NCBI GenBank assembly: GCA_903958265.1
Contig: CAJBSQ010000501.1
Coordinates: 1 to 14,504 of the forward strand
Length of the DNA stretch: 14,504 nucleotides
DNA from: an uncultured Planctomycetaceae bacterium
Lineage (GTDB): Bacteria > Planctomycetota > Planctomycetia > Pirellulales > UBA1268
Reading direction: 5' to 3'
Part shown: one piece after another, positions 1-7,685 of the stretch
How positions within the stretch are numbered: position 1 is the stretch's first letter
Layout: each line of letters starts with the position of its first letter
The notes under the pieces: model-generated
What the model was told of the DNA's origin: nothing
The model's input: only the letters and a program-made list of their open reading frames with translations
Databases searched by the model: none
Translations under genes and position numbers: made by a program

Positions 1-564
1 CATCAGGCAACAGGCCGGTGGTTCGGCCGTGAGCCGGCCGATCGTGAGGGAGAGGATGCCGAGCAGCACCGCTCCGGCCACGGCCGAGAGCAGCGGTTCG
101 TTCGACACGCGGTCGTAGGGGGCCATGCCTGCCGGTTGGGCCAGCATGAGCACGAACAGGAACATCACGAGGATCGCACCGGCGTAGACGACGATCGTCG
201 CCACACCGAGGAACTGGGCCCCCAGCACGAGCAGCACGCCCGCCACACCGGCAAGCGCCAGGGCGAACCAGATCGCGGCGTACACCGGCGACCGTGATAC
301 GACCGTGGCCGCCCCGGAGATCACCGCCACCAGCGACACGATCAAGAACACCGCTTCGTCGCCGAGGCCGCCGAGGCGATGGCCGGTGGCGATGAAGCCG
401 GCGAGGGCCGCCAGGCCGAGCAGGCTCCCGAGCCAGCGGCTCGTCCGCTCGGCGGTGCCCGTCAGGCCGCGAGGCAGGAGCAGCCAGAGACTCGCCGCCG
501 TCGAGGTCACGGCCGCTGCCAGCAGCGTGCCGGGAGAGAGGAGGGGCAGCAGGGAGGCAATCAC
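1..564 (-). CDS. nuoJ: NADH-quinone oxidoreductase subunit J (partial, C-terminus off window)
   Basis: Membrane subunit of the complex I proton-translocating arm. The first 188 codons are visible; the gene continues past position 1. The start is a GTG at 564-562 that overlaps the nuoI stop in a GTGA junction, preceded by a G-rich SD-like stretch (GGGGGA). Residues about 71-141 hold the recognisable NuoJ core: PVYAAIWFALALAG, then LGAQFLGVATIVVYAGAILV and MFLFVLML, matching the conserved transmembrane helix 3 region with its VYAGAI signature. Unlike E. coli NuoJ, whose core begins at its N-terminus, this protein has about 68 extra residues in front with hydrophobic segments at about 4-30 and 45-60. 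An alternative GTG start at codon 72 would leave a gap of about 210 bases after nuoI and has no SD. Identity is firm; the start is less so. Confidence 0.93.
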   Translation of the reverse strand, partial: MIASLLPLLSPGTLLAAAVTSTAASLWLLLPRGLTGTAERTSRWLGSLLGLAALAGFIATGHRLGGLGDEAVFLIVSLVAVISGAATVVSRSPVYAAIWFALALAGVAGVLLVLGAQFLGVATIVVYAGAILVMFLFVLMLAQPAGMAPYDRVSNEPLLSAVAGAVLLGILSLTIGRLTAEPPACCLM

Positions 565-1094
565 AGCGTTCCCCCCAGCGCCGTCGACTTCATCGGCTCG
601 GCGTCCTTCGTCATGTCGTAGACGCTCAGCAGTTTTTCCTTGTCGAAGATCATCTCCTCGCGGCTCTTGCCGGTGAGGTCAAGGAGGCTCGTCAGTTCGA
701 TTGCGTCGACCGGGCAGGCCTCCTCGCACATCCCGCAGAAAATGCACCGCAGTTCGTCGATCTGGAAACTCTCGGGGTACTTCTCGCGGTCGGGCCAGGG
801 GCTCTCCGTGGCCACGATGTCGATGCAGTGGGCGGGGCAGGCGGTGGCACAGAGGAAGCAGGCCACGCACTTCACGCGGCCGTCGTCGTCGCGGTTGAGC
901 CGATGAACGCCGCGGTAGATCAACGGGTTTCCTACCTTCGGCCGCTGCTCGGGATAACTGACCGTGACCTTGGGGCTCACGAGGTGCCGGGCGGTGGTCG
1001 TCAGTCCGCTCACGAACAGCGGCAGGTAGAGCCGCTCGGCCAGCCCCAGCGGCTTCTCCTCCAGCCAGGTGATCGACGGATCGGACGGTTTCAT
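561..1094 (-). CDS. nuoI: NADH-quinone oxidoreductase subunit I (2x[4Fe-4S] ferredoxin-like)
   Basis: Peripheral-arm subunit of 177 residues that carries clusters N6a and N6b and passes electrons towards N2 in NuoB. Two CxxCxxCxxxCP motifs are complete: C76, C79, C82, C86 (CVACFLCATACP) and C117, C120, C123, C127 (CIFCGMCEEACP). The N-terminal helix around residues 17-40 (LAERLYLPLFVSGLTTTARH) fits the membrane-surface amphipathic helix of the family. I chose the ATG at 1094 over the longer reading from 1145 because GGAGGT lies five bases before it and the longer form would run far into nuoH. The gene starts one base after the nuoH stop and its stop overlaps the nuoJ start, so translational coupling is likely. 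Nothing in the protein is unusual. Confidence 0.97.
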   Translation of the reverse strand: MKPSDPSITWLEEKPLGLAERLYLPLFVSGLTTTARHLVSPKVTVSYPEQRPKVGNPLIYRGVHRLNRDDDGRVKCVACFLCATACPAHCIDIVATESPWPDREKYPESFQIDELRCIFCGMCEEACPVDAIELTSLLDLTGKSREEMIFDKEKLLSVYDMTKDAEPMKSTALGGTL

Positions 1095-1095
1095 C

Positions 1096-2373
1096 TCAGA
1101 CCTCCACCAGTTCGCGTGTCGACGCGCCGAGCACGTGTTCCGCATCGAGCGGTCCGGGGGTGCGGATCGGCGTGTTGTCGGTGCCCGACGGCGTGAGCAT
1201 CCCCGCCGCGATCCAGCCGATGAAGAACACGCCCCAGGGCAGCCCGATCGCCGCGGCCTGCGCCCAACCCGCTCCGAGGGCGGCGCTGAGTTGCGGCCGG
1301 AACTCCTCGACCGCGGCCACGGTCACGAGATTGGCCAGCCCCAGCGGAAGCATCACCTTCCAGGCGAGATTCATCAGCTGGTCGAAGCGGAATCGCGGCC
1401 AGCTCCAGCGGACAAGCATGAAGAACAGGATCACGCCCAGGATCTTGGCCGAGAGCACGGCAAACCGGATGAAGGCCACGACCCAGGTCTCGACGGGCCC
1501 GGAGCCCGTCAGGCCCCAGAGGTGCCAGCCACCGAGGAACATGATCACGATCAGGAACGCGGCCGTAACCATGTGGAGGAACTCGGACACGAGAAACAGC
1601 AGGAGCTTGATGCCCGAATACTCGGTGTGGTAGCCGCCGACGAGTTCCTGCTCGGCCTCGGGAAGGTCGAAGGGGAGCCGGGCCGCCTCCGCAAAACTCG
1701 CGACCAGAAAGACGAGGAAGCCGAGCGGCTGGGCGAAGGCATACCAGACGCCGCTCGAGGCCTGAGCGTCCATGATCACGTCGAGTTTCAGCGACCCGGC
1801 GGCGAGCACCACACCGAGCAGTCCGAGCCCAAGCGGAATCTCATAGGCGACGAGCTGCGCGCTGGAGCGAAGGCCGCCCAGAAAGCCGTACTTGTTGTTG
1901 CTTGCCCAGCCGCCGAGGAGCACGCCGTAGACCGCGATGCTGGAGAGCGCGAAGACCCAGAGCACGCCGACGTCGAGGCCCGGAGCCACGAGGAGCGGCT
2001 CCTCGCCGGTCAGGCCGAGCGCCGGGATGGGCGGCAGCGAACTGCCGAAGGGGATCGCCGCAAAGATGGCCAGCGATGCGGCGAGGATCACCAGCGGCGC
2101 GGCCGTGTAGAGCACCTTGTCGACGTGCCGCGGCGTGAAATCCTCCTTGAGGATGATCTTCAGCCCGTCGGCGAGCGGCTGCCCGAGGCCGAACAGCCGG
2201 ATCTTCGTGAGCGGAATCCCGACTCGGTTGGGGCCCTTGCGGTCCTGCACCCAGGCCGCCATCCACCGCTCGACGAGCACGAGATAGGCCGCCGCCGTCA
2301 TCAGGCCGCCGACGAGCAGGCCGATCTTCACGAGGGCAACGATGGTAGGGAGCGAGGGAAGCAAGGCAGTCAT
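1096..2373 (-). CDS. nuoH: NADH-quinone oxidoreductase subunit H
   Basis: Membrane subunit of 425 residues at the junction of the hydrophilic and membrane arms; it helps form the quinone cavity. Family signatures are ERWMAAWVQDRKGPNRVG at 35-52, the AYEIPLGLGLLG helix at 176-187, and the acidic loop FDLPEAEQELVGGYHTEYSG at 235-254 between membrane helices. About eight conserved membrane segments are visible up to residue 355. The protein is longer than the roughly 325-residue E. coli form: a tail of about 70 residues adds one more hydrophobic stretch (about 371-393) and a hydrophilic end. The ATG at 2373 follows the nuoG stop by eight bases and has no SD, only a C-rich leader (CCACCCCC). It is the only start that keeps the first helix. 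Confidence 0.96.
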   Translation of the reverse strand: MTALLPSLPTIVALVKIGLLVGGLMTAAAYLVLVERWMAAWVQDRKGPNRVGIPLTKIRLFGLGQPLADGLKIILKEDFTPRHVDKVLYTAAPLVILAASLAIFAAIPFGSSLPPIPALGLTGEEPLLVAPGLDVGVLWVFALSSIAVYGVLLGGWASNNKYGFLGGLRSSAQLVAYEIPLGLGLLGVVLAAGSLKLDVIMDAQASSGVWYAFAQPLGFLVFLVASFAEAARLPFDLPEAEQELVGGYHTEYSGIKLLLFLVSEFLHMVTAAFLIVIMFLGGWHLWGLTGSGPVETWVVAFIRFAVLSAKILGVILFFMLVRWSWPRFRFDQLMNLAWKVMLPLGLANLVTVAAVEEFRPQLSAALGAGWAQAAAIGLPWGVFFIGWIAAGMLTPSGTDNTPIRTPGPLDAEHVLGASTRELVEV

Positions 2374-2381
2374 GGGGGTGG

Positions 2382-4022
2382 TCAGGCGAGTTGGTGGATG
2401 CGAAGGTCGACGCCCGTGGGGGGCATGTCGCCGGCCAGCGCGGCCAGCGCCGCCGACGAACCGGCGATCTGATGGCGGACCGCGACAGGGTCATAGAGGC
2501 CACGGCGGCCGAGCATGTTCCAGAACAGGCGGCCCTCTGGCCAGACGCCTGCCGGCGGACGGATTGCCTGACGGAAACTCTGGGCCCGGTGGGCGACGTT
2601 GACCCAGGTGCCGTTCCGCTCCGCAAAGCCTGTGGCCGGAAGCCGCCACGAGGCGAGCCGCATCAACGGTGAGTCGAACAGGTCCTGCACGACAAGGTGC
2701 CCGAGGCCGGCGAAGGCGTCGGCGGCGGCCGTGTCGATCCAGGGGCCCGGGTAGCCGGCGGTGATCCAGGCCGCGTCAGCACTGCCGGCCGAGACGTGGG
2801 CGACGAGATCGGTCCACGACCGACCTCCGGCGCCATACACCGCCAGCACCTCCTCGACACCGCGGCGGTTGGGGCACTTCTCGCCGCGGATCGTGAACCC
2901 GCCTGGAAAGGATTCGTCGGCCCCCGACGTCGGCACGAAGCCCATCGCCAGGAAGGCCTGCGGGTCGATCGACCGCGCGACGGCGCAGAGCATCCACGCC
3001 TCCTCAACGGTGAGCATCGGGGAGACTGCCACGGCCAGCCGTCCGGCCGCCTTGAGGTCATCGCGGAGTTTCGTCACGACCTCGGCCCACTCGACGGTTT
3101 CGACCGCCGGCGTGGCAGCGCCATTGCCGCGACGGGCAGGCGACGGCGACCGTCGAGATGCTTCGAGGATCCGCGAGGCATCGTGGAGGTGATGCCAGCC
3201 ATAGCGGCCGTCGTCGCATATCCACCACTTGTTGACGTGGGGATTTTCTCGGGGCTTCAGCCGATACACGGCGTCTTGGTTGTGCTCGGTGAAGATCGAG
3301 CAGCCGGCCGAGCAGCCGCCGCAGACGTTGGCCTCCCGCTTCAGGAACCAGACCCGCTGCTGATAGAGGAAGTCCTTGTCGCCGAGGGCGCCCACGGGGC
3401 AGAGGTCGACCACGTTGCCCGAGAGTTTGTTGGCGAGCGGATGGCCTGGGAAGACGTCGATCTCCTCCTTCGCGCCGCGACTGGTCACCATCAGTTCGCT
3501 GGTTCCCGAGATCTCGCGGGTGAACCGCACGCACCGGGTGCACATGATGCAACGGTCGACGAACAGCGTGACAGTCGGGCCGACGTCCCGCTTGCGGCTG
3601 GAGAAGGCATGGAGGTCGGCGCGGCGTTCCGGCTGCCCGTGCTCGAAGTGGTAGTCCTGCAGCAGGCACTCCCCCGCCTTGTCGCAGATCGGGCAGTCGA
3701 TCGGGTGGTCGATCAGCAGGGCCTCCTCGACCCGCGCCCGGCTCTCCGTCACCAGCGGACTCTCGGTGACGATCACCGTCCCGTCCTTGACCGGAGTCTG
3801 GCAGCCGGGGACGAGCTTCGGCACCATCGTTACTTTGCCGGTGGCGGCGTCCCGCTGGCCGGTCTCGATCAGGCACATCCGGCAGCTGGCGACGACCGAC
3901 AGCCCGGGATGCCAGCAGTAGTGGGGGATCTCCTTCCCGGCGCGGCGGGCTGCCTCGATGCAGTTGAGCCGCTCGTCGGCCCCGATCTCGATTTCCGTTC
4001 CGTCGACGATGACGACTGGCAT
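2382..4022 (-). CDS. nuoG: NADH-quinone oxidoreductase subunit G, short form with N7 motif
   Basis: Peripheral-arm iron-sulfur subunit that relays electrons from NuoF. Ligand sets in order: [2Fe-2S] N1b at C36, C47, C50, C74; [4Fe-4S] N5 at H106, C110, C113, C119; N4 at C158, C161, C164, C208; and a fourth set C234, C237, C241, C269 that fits the N7 pattern CxxCxxxCx27C. A degenerate molybdopterin-oxidoreductase-like region follows to residue 546. E. coli NuoG has about 900 residues, so most of the molybdopterin-type domain is shortened here, with a low-complexity linker near 288-305. The ATG at 4022 overlaps the nuoF stop (TGATG) and has GGAG seven bases upstream. I see no frameshift or internal stop, so the short length looks natural. 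Confidence 0.95.
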   Translation of the reverse strand: MPVVIVDGTEIEIGADERLNCIEAARRAGKEIPHYCWHPGLSVVASCRMCLIETGQRDAATGKVTMVPKLVPGCQTPVKDGTVIVTESPLVTESRARVEEALLIDHPIDCPICDKAGECLLQDYHFEHGQPERRADLHAFSSRKRDVGPTVTLFVDRCIMCTRCVRFTREISGTSELMVTSRGAKEEIDVFPGHPLANKLSGNVVDLCPVGALGDKDFLYQQRVWFLKREANVCGGCSAGCSIFTEHNQDAVYRLKPRENPHVNKWWICDDGRYGWHHLHDASRILEASRRSPSPARRGNGAATPAVETVEWAEVVTKLRDDLKAAGRLAVAVSPMLTVEEAWMLCAVARSIDPQAFLAMGFVPTSGADESFPGGFTIRGEKCPNRRGVEEVLAVYGAGGRSWTDLVAHVSAGSADAAWITAGYPGPWIDTAAADAFAGLGHLVVQDLFDSPLMRLASWRLPATGFAERNGTWVNVAHRAQSFRQAIRPPAGVWPEGRLFWNMLGRRGLYDPVAVRHQIAGSSAALAALAGDMPPTGVDLRIHQLA

Positions 4023-5377
4023 CAGTGGGCTCCGACGATCGGCAGGGCGGGCACGGGGTCGGTCACCATCCAGCCGCTTGGATTGGTCCGCTTGATGGTG
4101 TCTTCGAACTCGCCACGGAACTTCTTGATGGCGTTCTTGATCGGCCAGGCGGCGCCGTCGGCCAGACCGCAGATCGTGCTGCCGGGCATCATGCCCATCG
4201 TGGATCCGATTTCAAGCAGGATGTCGAGATCCTTGAGCCGCCCCTTGCCCGCCTTGATCCGCTCCAACAGTCGCAGCGACCAGCTCGTGCCCTCTCGGCA
4301 GGGCGTGCACTGGCCGCACGACTCGTGGGCGAAGAATCGGCAGGAGTTGTGCAGGAAGTCGACGATGCTCACCGTCTCATCGATCACCACCACGGCCGCC
4401 GTGCCCAGGCCGAGGCAGCCCACCTTGCCGGGGCCGGCAAAATCCAACGGCGTGTCGAGTTCGCTCTCGGTCATGAGTCCCATCGAGATGCCACCGGGGA
4501 TCACCGCCTTGGCCCGACGTCCCTTCCACACACCGCCGCCGAAGTGGTCGATGAGTTCGCGGGCGGTGATGCCCAGCGGCGCCTCGTAGCACCCGGGCTT
4601 TTCGACGTGTCCGGAGAGGCAGTAGAGCTTGGGCCCGTAGGAGCCCGGATCACGGGGGTTGGCCGGGTCGGCCGGCACGCCGATCGACTTGAACCAGTCG
4701 ACGCCACGGCGGGCGATCTGCGCCACGCAGGCCATCGTTTCGATGTTGTTGACGACCGTCGGCTTGCGGAACAGCCCCTCAATCGCCGGAAACGGGGGCT
4801 TGATCCGCGGCCAGGCCCGCTTGCCCTCCAGGCTCTCGATCAGGCCGGTTTCCTCGCCGCAGATGTAGGCCGCCGCGCCACGGTGCAGGTAGAGCTCGAG
4901 CGAGAAGCCGCTGCCGCGGATGTTGGTCCCGAGATAGCCGGCCGCGTAGGCCTCGTCGATCGCCGCCTGGAGGCGATGCCAGCTCCGCGGGTATTCGTAC
5001 CGCAGGTAGAGGTAGGCAGTGGAGGCCCGCGTCGCGTAGGCGGAGAGGATGATCCCCTCGATCACCTGATGGGGGTCGTCCTCCATCAGGATCCGATTGT
5101 TGAACGTACCCGGCTCGCTCTCATCGGCATTGATGCAGAGGTAGATCGGGCCCGGATGGTCCTTCGGCAGGAACGTCCACTTGAGGCCGGTGGAGAAGCC
5201 GGCGCCGCCGCGGCCGCGGAGGCCCGATGCCTTGACCATCTCGACGACGTCGGCGGGCTTCTTTTCAGAGAGCGTGGTCTCGAGCGGCGCGTAGCCGCCG
5301 CGGCTCTTGTAGCTGGCGAGCGTGTACCCGTCGGACACGCCGACGGCCTCGAGGAGCACGGGCTTGAATGGCTGCAT
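4022..5377 (-). CDS. nuoF: NADH-quinone oxidoreductase subunit F (NADH/FMN, N3 cluster)
   Basis: Catalytic entry subunit of 451 residues that oxidises NADH with FMN and hands electrons to cluster N3. Motifs in order: the glycine-rich nucleotide/FMN loop GLRGRGGAGFSTGLKW at 52-67; INADESEPGTFNNR at 82-95; CGEETGLIESLEGKR at 173-187; and the N3 ligands C354, C357, C360 (ESCGQCTPCREGT) with C403 (STICGLADG). Length matches the family. The start is taken at the ATG at 5377, three bases after the nuoE stop, because the family begins close to this residue; the frame stays open upstream to 5497, but that stretch overlaps nuoE and looks non-native. The SD is weak (AAGG about ten bases upstream), which suggests coupling to nuoE translation. 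The gene ends in a TGATG overlap with nuoG. Confidence 0.97.
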   Translation of the reverse strand: MQPFKPVLLEAVGVSDGYTLASYKSRGGYAPLETTLSEKKPADVVEMVKASGLRGRGGAGFSTGLKWTFLPKDHPGPIYLCINADESEPGTFNNRILMEDDPHQVIEGIILSAYATRASTAYLYLRYEYPRSWHRLQAAIDEAYAAGYLGTNIRGSGFSLELYLHRGAAAYICGEETGLIESLEGKRAWPRIKPPFPAIEGLFRKPTVVNNIETMACVAQIARRGVDWFKSIGVPADPANPRDPGSYGPKLYCLSGHVEKPGCYEAPLGITARELIDHFGGGVWKGRRAKAVIPGGISMGLMTESELDTPLDFAGPGKVGCLGLGTAAVVVIDETVSIVDFLHNSCRFFAHESCGQCTPCREGTSWSLRLLERIKAGKGRLKDLDILLEIGSTMGMMPGSTICGLADGAAWPIKNAIKKFRGEFEDTIKRTNPSGWMVTDPVPALPIVGAH

Positions 5378-5379
5378 GG

Positions 5380-5877
5380 TCAGGTCGCCTTGGCCCGGGG
5401 CTGCTTGAGTGCAGCCGTGGCAGTGTCGGGAGTCATGTTCATGAGCAGGTCGTCGTTGGCGAGGATGCACGGAGCGAAGTCGCAGGCCCCGAGGCACTCC
5501 GCAGGCTCGATCGTGAGCGATCCGTCGGCCGTGGTGCCATACGGCTGGATGCCGTTTGAATGGCAGAGGTGTTCGAGCAGCTGGTCGCCGCCGCGCAGGG
5601 CACAGGAGATCGACCGACAGACAAACGCCCGGACCGTGCCGTGCGGCTTCGCCTGATAAAAGAACTGGTAGAAGCTGAGCGTGTCCTGCACCTCGGCCGG
5701 GGCCAGCCCCAGAATGGCGGCGATCTCGGCCACGGCCTCGAGTGGCACGTGCCGCAGTTCGGCGTTGACGATGTGCAGGGCCGGGAGCGTGAGCGCCTGG
5801 CGGTTGGGATACCGGGGCGCGAGCGCCTCGATCTTGGCAACCATCTCGTCGGTGAGCACGCTGCGCTTGGCGATCAT
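5380..5877 (-). CDS. nuoE: NADH-quinone oxidoreductase subunit E (24 kDa, N1a cluster)
   Basis: Thioredoxin-fold [2Fe-2S] subunit of 165 residues that partners NuoF in the NADH dehydrogenase module and carries cluster N1a. The four ligands are visible as C87-x4-C92 (CRSISC) and C128-x3-C132 (ECLGACDFAP). The N-terminal helical part, including the LPALHIVNAELRHVPLEAVA region and VQDTLSFYQFF, is typical of the family. Its ATG overlaps the nuoD stop (ATGA), with GGAA as a modest SD. Presence of nuoE, nuoF and nuoG shows the complex takes electrons from NADH, unlike the NADH-module-free complex I seen in some bacteria. Confidence 0.97.
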   Translation of the reverse strand: MIAKRSVLTDEMVAKIEALAPRYPNRQALTLPALHIVNAELRHVPLEAVAEIAAILGLAPAEVQDTLSFYQFFYQAKPHGTVRAFVCRSISCALRGGDQLLEHLCHSNGIQPYGTTADGSLTIEPAECLGACDFAPCILANDDLLMNMTPDTATAALKQPRAKAT

Positions 5878-7106
5878 CGGTCGAGTTCCGCGGCGATGAT
5901 GTTGAGGCTGCCGAGCACGGCGACGACGTCGGAGAGCGTGTGGCCGCGGATCAGCTGCGGGAAGAGGGCGAAGTGAAGCACGCTCGGCGGCCGGCAGCGG
6001 GCCCGGTAGGCGTTCTCGCTGCCGTCACCCACGATGTAGAAGCCGAGTTCGCCGTTGGGGGCCTCGGTCGCGGCATACGATTCCTCGTGGGGCACTTCGA
6101 AGCCGCGGTTGCTCATCGAGAGTTCGAAGTGCGAGATCGTGCCCTCGATCGTCGAATACACCTGCTGCTTCGTGGGCCGCGCGACCCGCTGGCCGATGCC
6201 CACGTCGACGGGCCCGGCCGGCAGGTTCTCGAGCGCCTGGGCCACGATCCGGAGGCTCTCGCGCATCTCCTGCATGCGGACGAGGTAGCGGGAGTAGCAG
6301 TCGCCGGCACTGGCGCAGCAGACCTGGAAATCGAGATCGCCGTAGGCGAGATAGGGGTCGTCCTTACGGAGATCTCGGGTCACGCCACTGGCCCGGGCCA
6401 CCGGCCCGGTAGCCCCGCCGTTGATCGCCTCTTCCTTAGTCAGCACCCCCACGCCCTTGGTGCGGTCGACAAAGATGCGGTTTCGCGTCAGCAGCCGCTC
6501 CATGTCGTTGAGCGTCTTGGGGAAGTTCTTGAGGAAGATGCGGATCTTCTCGATGACCAGCGGCGTGAAGTCGTGGGAGGCGCCGCCGACGCGGGTGTAG
6601 GAGTTGGTGAACCGGGCTCCGCAGAGCGTCTCGAAAATATCGTAGATGACTTCCCGCTGGTAGAAGCCGTAGAGAAAGAAGGTGAAGGCCCCGGTGTCGA
6701 GGCCCACGGCCCCGTTGCTGAGCAGGTGGTCGCTGATCCGGGCCAGCTCCGCGATGATCGTCCGGATGTAGGTGCATCGCGGCGTGAGTTCGATGCCCAG
6801 CAGGGTCTCGACCGCGCCGTGCCAGGCCACGTTGTTGGCCATCGGAGAGATGTAGTTCATCCGGTCCGTCACCGTGACGTACTGATTGAAGCTGAGGTGC
6901 TCACCGATCTTTTCGAAGCCTGAGTGGAGGTAGCCCATCTCCGGCATGGCGTCGACGACCCGTTCGCCGTCGAGTTTGAGCACGAGGCGGAGCGTGGTGT
7001 GGGTGGCAGGATGCTGCGGGCCGAAGTTGAGCGTCCAGAGGTAGTCCTCGGAACGAGCTCCCGCCTCCGGACCGGCGGTGCCAAACTCTGGAGTGGCGAT
7101 GGACAT
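5874..7106 (-). CDS. nuoD: NADH-quinone oxidoreductase subunit D (49 kDa)
   Basis: Peripheral-arm subunit of 410 residues that lines the quinone-reduction site with NuoB. The signature FGPQHPATHTTLRLVLKLDG sits at 28-47; H32 and H36 are in the conserved loop, and Y85 in DRMNYISPMANN is at the position of the quinone-contacting tyrosine known from Thermus Nqo4. The C-terminus ends in the usual aspartate-arginine pair (AAELDR). NuoC and NuoD are separate here, not fused as in E. coli. The ATG at 7106 comes nine bases after the nuoC stop; the leader is C-rich (ACCCCCACCC) and has no SD. The stop overlaps the nuoE start. No anomalies in the protein. Confidence 0.97.
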   Translation of the reverse strand: MSIATPEFGTAGPEAGARSEDYLWTLNFGPQHPATHTTLRLVLKLDGERVVDAMPEMGYLHSGFEKIGEHLSFNQYVTVTDRMNYISPMANNVAWHGAVETLLGIELTPRCTYIRTIIAELARISDHLLSNGAVGLDTGAFTFFLYGFYQREVIYDIFETLCGARFTNSYTRVGGASHDFTPLVIEKIRIFLKNFPKTLNDMERLLTRNRIFVDRTKGVGVLTKEEAINGGATGPVARASGVTRDLRKDDPYLAYGDLDFQVCCASAGDCYSRYLVRMQEMRESLRIVAQALENLPAGPVDVGIGQRVARPTKQQVYSTIEGTISHFELSMSNRGFEVPHEESYAATEAPNGELGFYIVGDGSENAYRARCRPPSVLHFALFPQLIRGHTLSDVVAVLGSLNIIAAELDR

Positions 7107-7115
7107 GGGTGGGGG

Positions 7116-7625
7116 TCAGCTGTGGTCGCGGGTGATGATCGGAAAGTTGTGGCGTTCGCCGCGGCCCTGAAGCGGGTAGTCCTTGCGGAGCGGGTGCGCG
7201 GTGAACTCCTGCGGCATGACGAGGCGTCGCAGATCGGGGTGGCCTGAGAAGCGGATGCCAAACAGATCCCAGACCTCGCGCTCGAGCCAGTTGGCTGCTG
7301 CCCAGAGCGGCACCACGCTCTTCACTGTGGGGTCGGGATCGTCGACGAACACACGGACCGTGAGCCGGCAGTTGGTGGCCGTCGAGACGAGCAGGTAGAC
7401 GAGGCCGTAGCGGTGCTTGGCACCGGGATACTCGAGGTAGTCGACGCAGGTGACGTCGATGAGGAGATCAAAGCCCTGCTCCTTGAGCCACGCGAGGGCC
7501 TCGAACGACCGGGGCTCCGGCACGACCACCCGGGTCTGGCCGCGGAAGACACTCGTTTCCACATCGCCGCACCGGGCGGCTAGACCGCCGAGGATGTCGT
7601 CGACAGCGAGGGGCATGGAAGGCAT
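7116..7625 (-). CDS. nuoC: NADH-quinone oxidoreductase subunit C (30 kDa)
   Basis: Structural peripheral-arm subunit of 169 residues that packs against NuoD. The family signature is clear: EREVWDLFGIRFSGHPDLRR at 115-134, then LVMPQEFTAHPLRKDYPLQG at 135-154. The upstream part (DLLIDVTCVDYLEY at 53-66) matches the alpha-beta core. Two ATGs are possible, at 7625 and 7616, three codons apart; neither has an SD, so the start is uncertain by three residues. A 60-base gap separates it from nuoB, the largest within the operon, and contains a G-quadruplex-type motif. Confidence 0.95.
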   Translation of the reverse strand: MPSMPLAVDDILGGLAARCGDVETSVFRGQTRVVVPEPRSFEALAWLKEQGFDLLIDVTCVDYLEYPGAKHRYGLVYLLVSTATNCRLTVRVFVDDPDPTVKSVVPLWAAANWLEREVWDLFGIRFSGHPDLRRLVMPQEFTAHPLRKDYPLQGRGERHNFPIITRDHS

Positions 7626-7644
7626 GGGCGGAGACAGGCGTGAT

Positions 7645-7670
7645 GGGTAGGTGGGTAAATGGGTGGTGGG
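7645..7670 (+). other. Putative G-quadruplex motif in nuoB-nuoC gap
   Basis: Four GGG runs at 7645-7647, 7653-7655, 7661-7663 and 7668-7670 are separated by loops of 5, 5 and 4 bases, fitting the standard G3N1-7 rule. The G-rich strand is the template strand of the operon, so the nuo mRNA would be C-rich here. Whether it folds or has any effect is unknown. Confidence 0.5.
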
Positions 7671-7685
7671 TGAGTCGGTCGGCGG

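Noticed and set aside
5378..5497. N-terminal extension of NuoF up to 5497
   Set aside because: It would overlap nuoE by about 118 bases and its residues do not resemble NuoF; the ATG at 5377 fits the family length.
1069..6923. Very long plus-strand open frames (1069-2472, 2697-4589, 4025-5656, 5940-6923) opposite the nuo genes
   Set aside because: They lie wholly antisense to clear nuo genes, read as Arg/Gly/Ala/His-rich sequence with no domain, and are expected from GC-rich codon bias.
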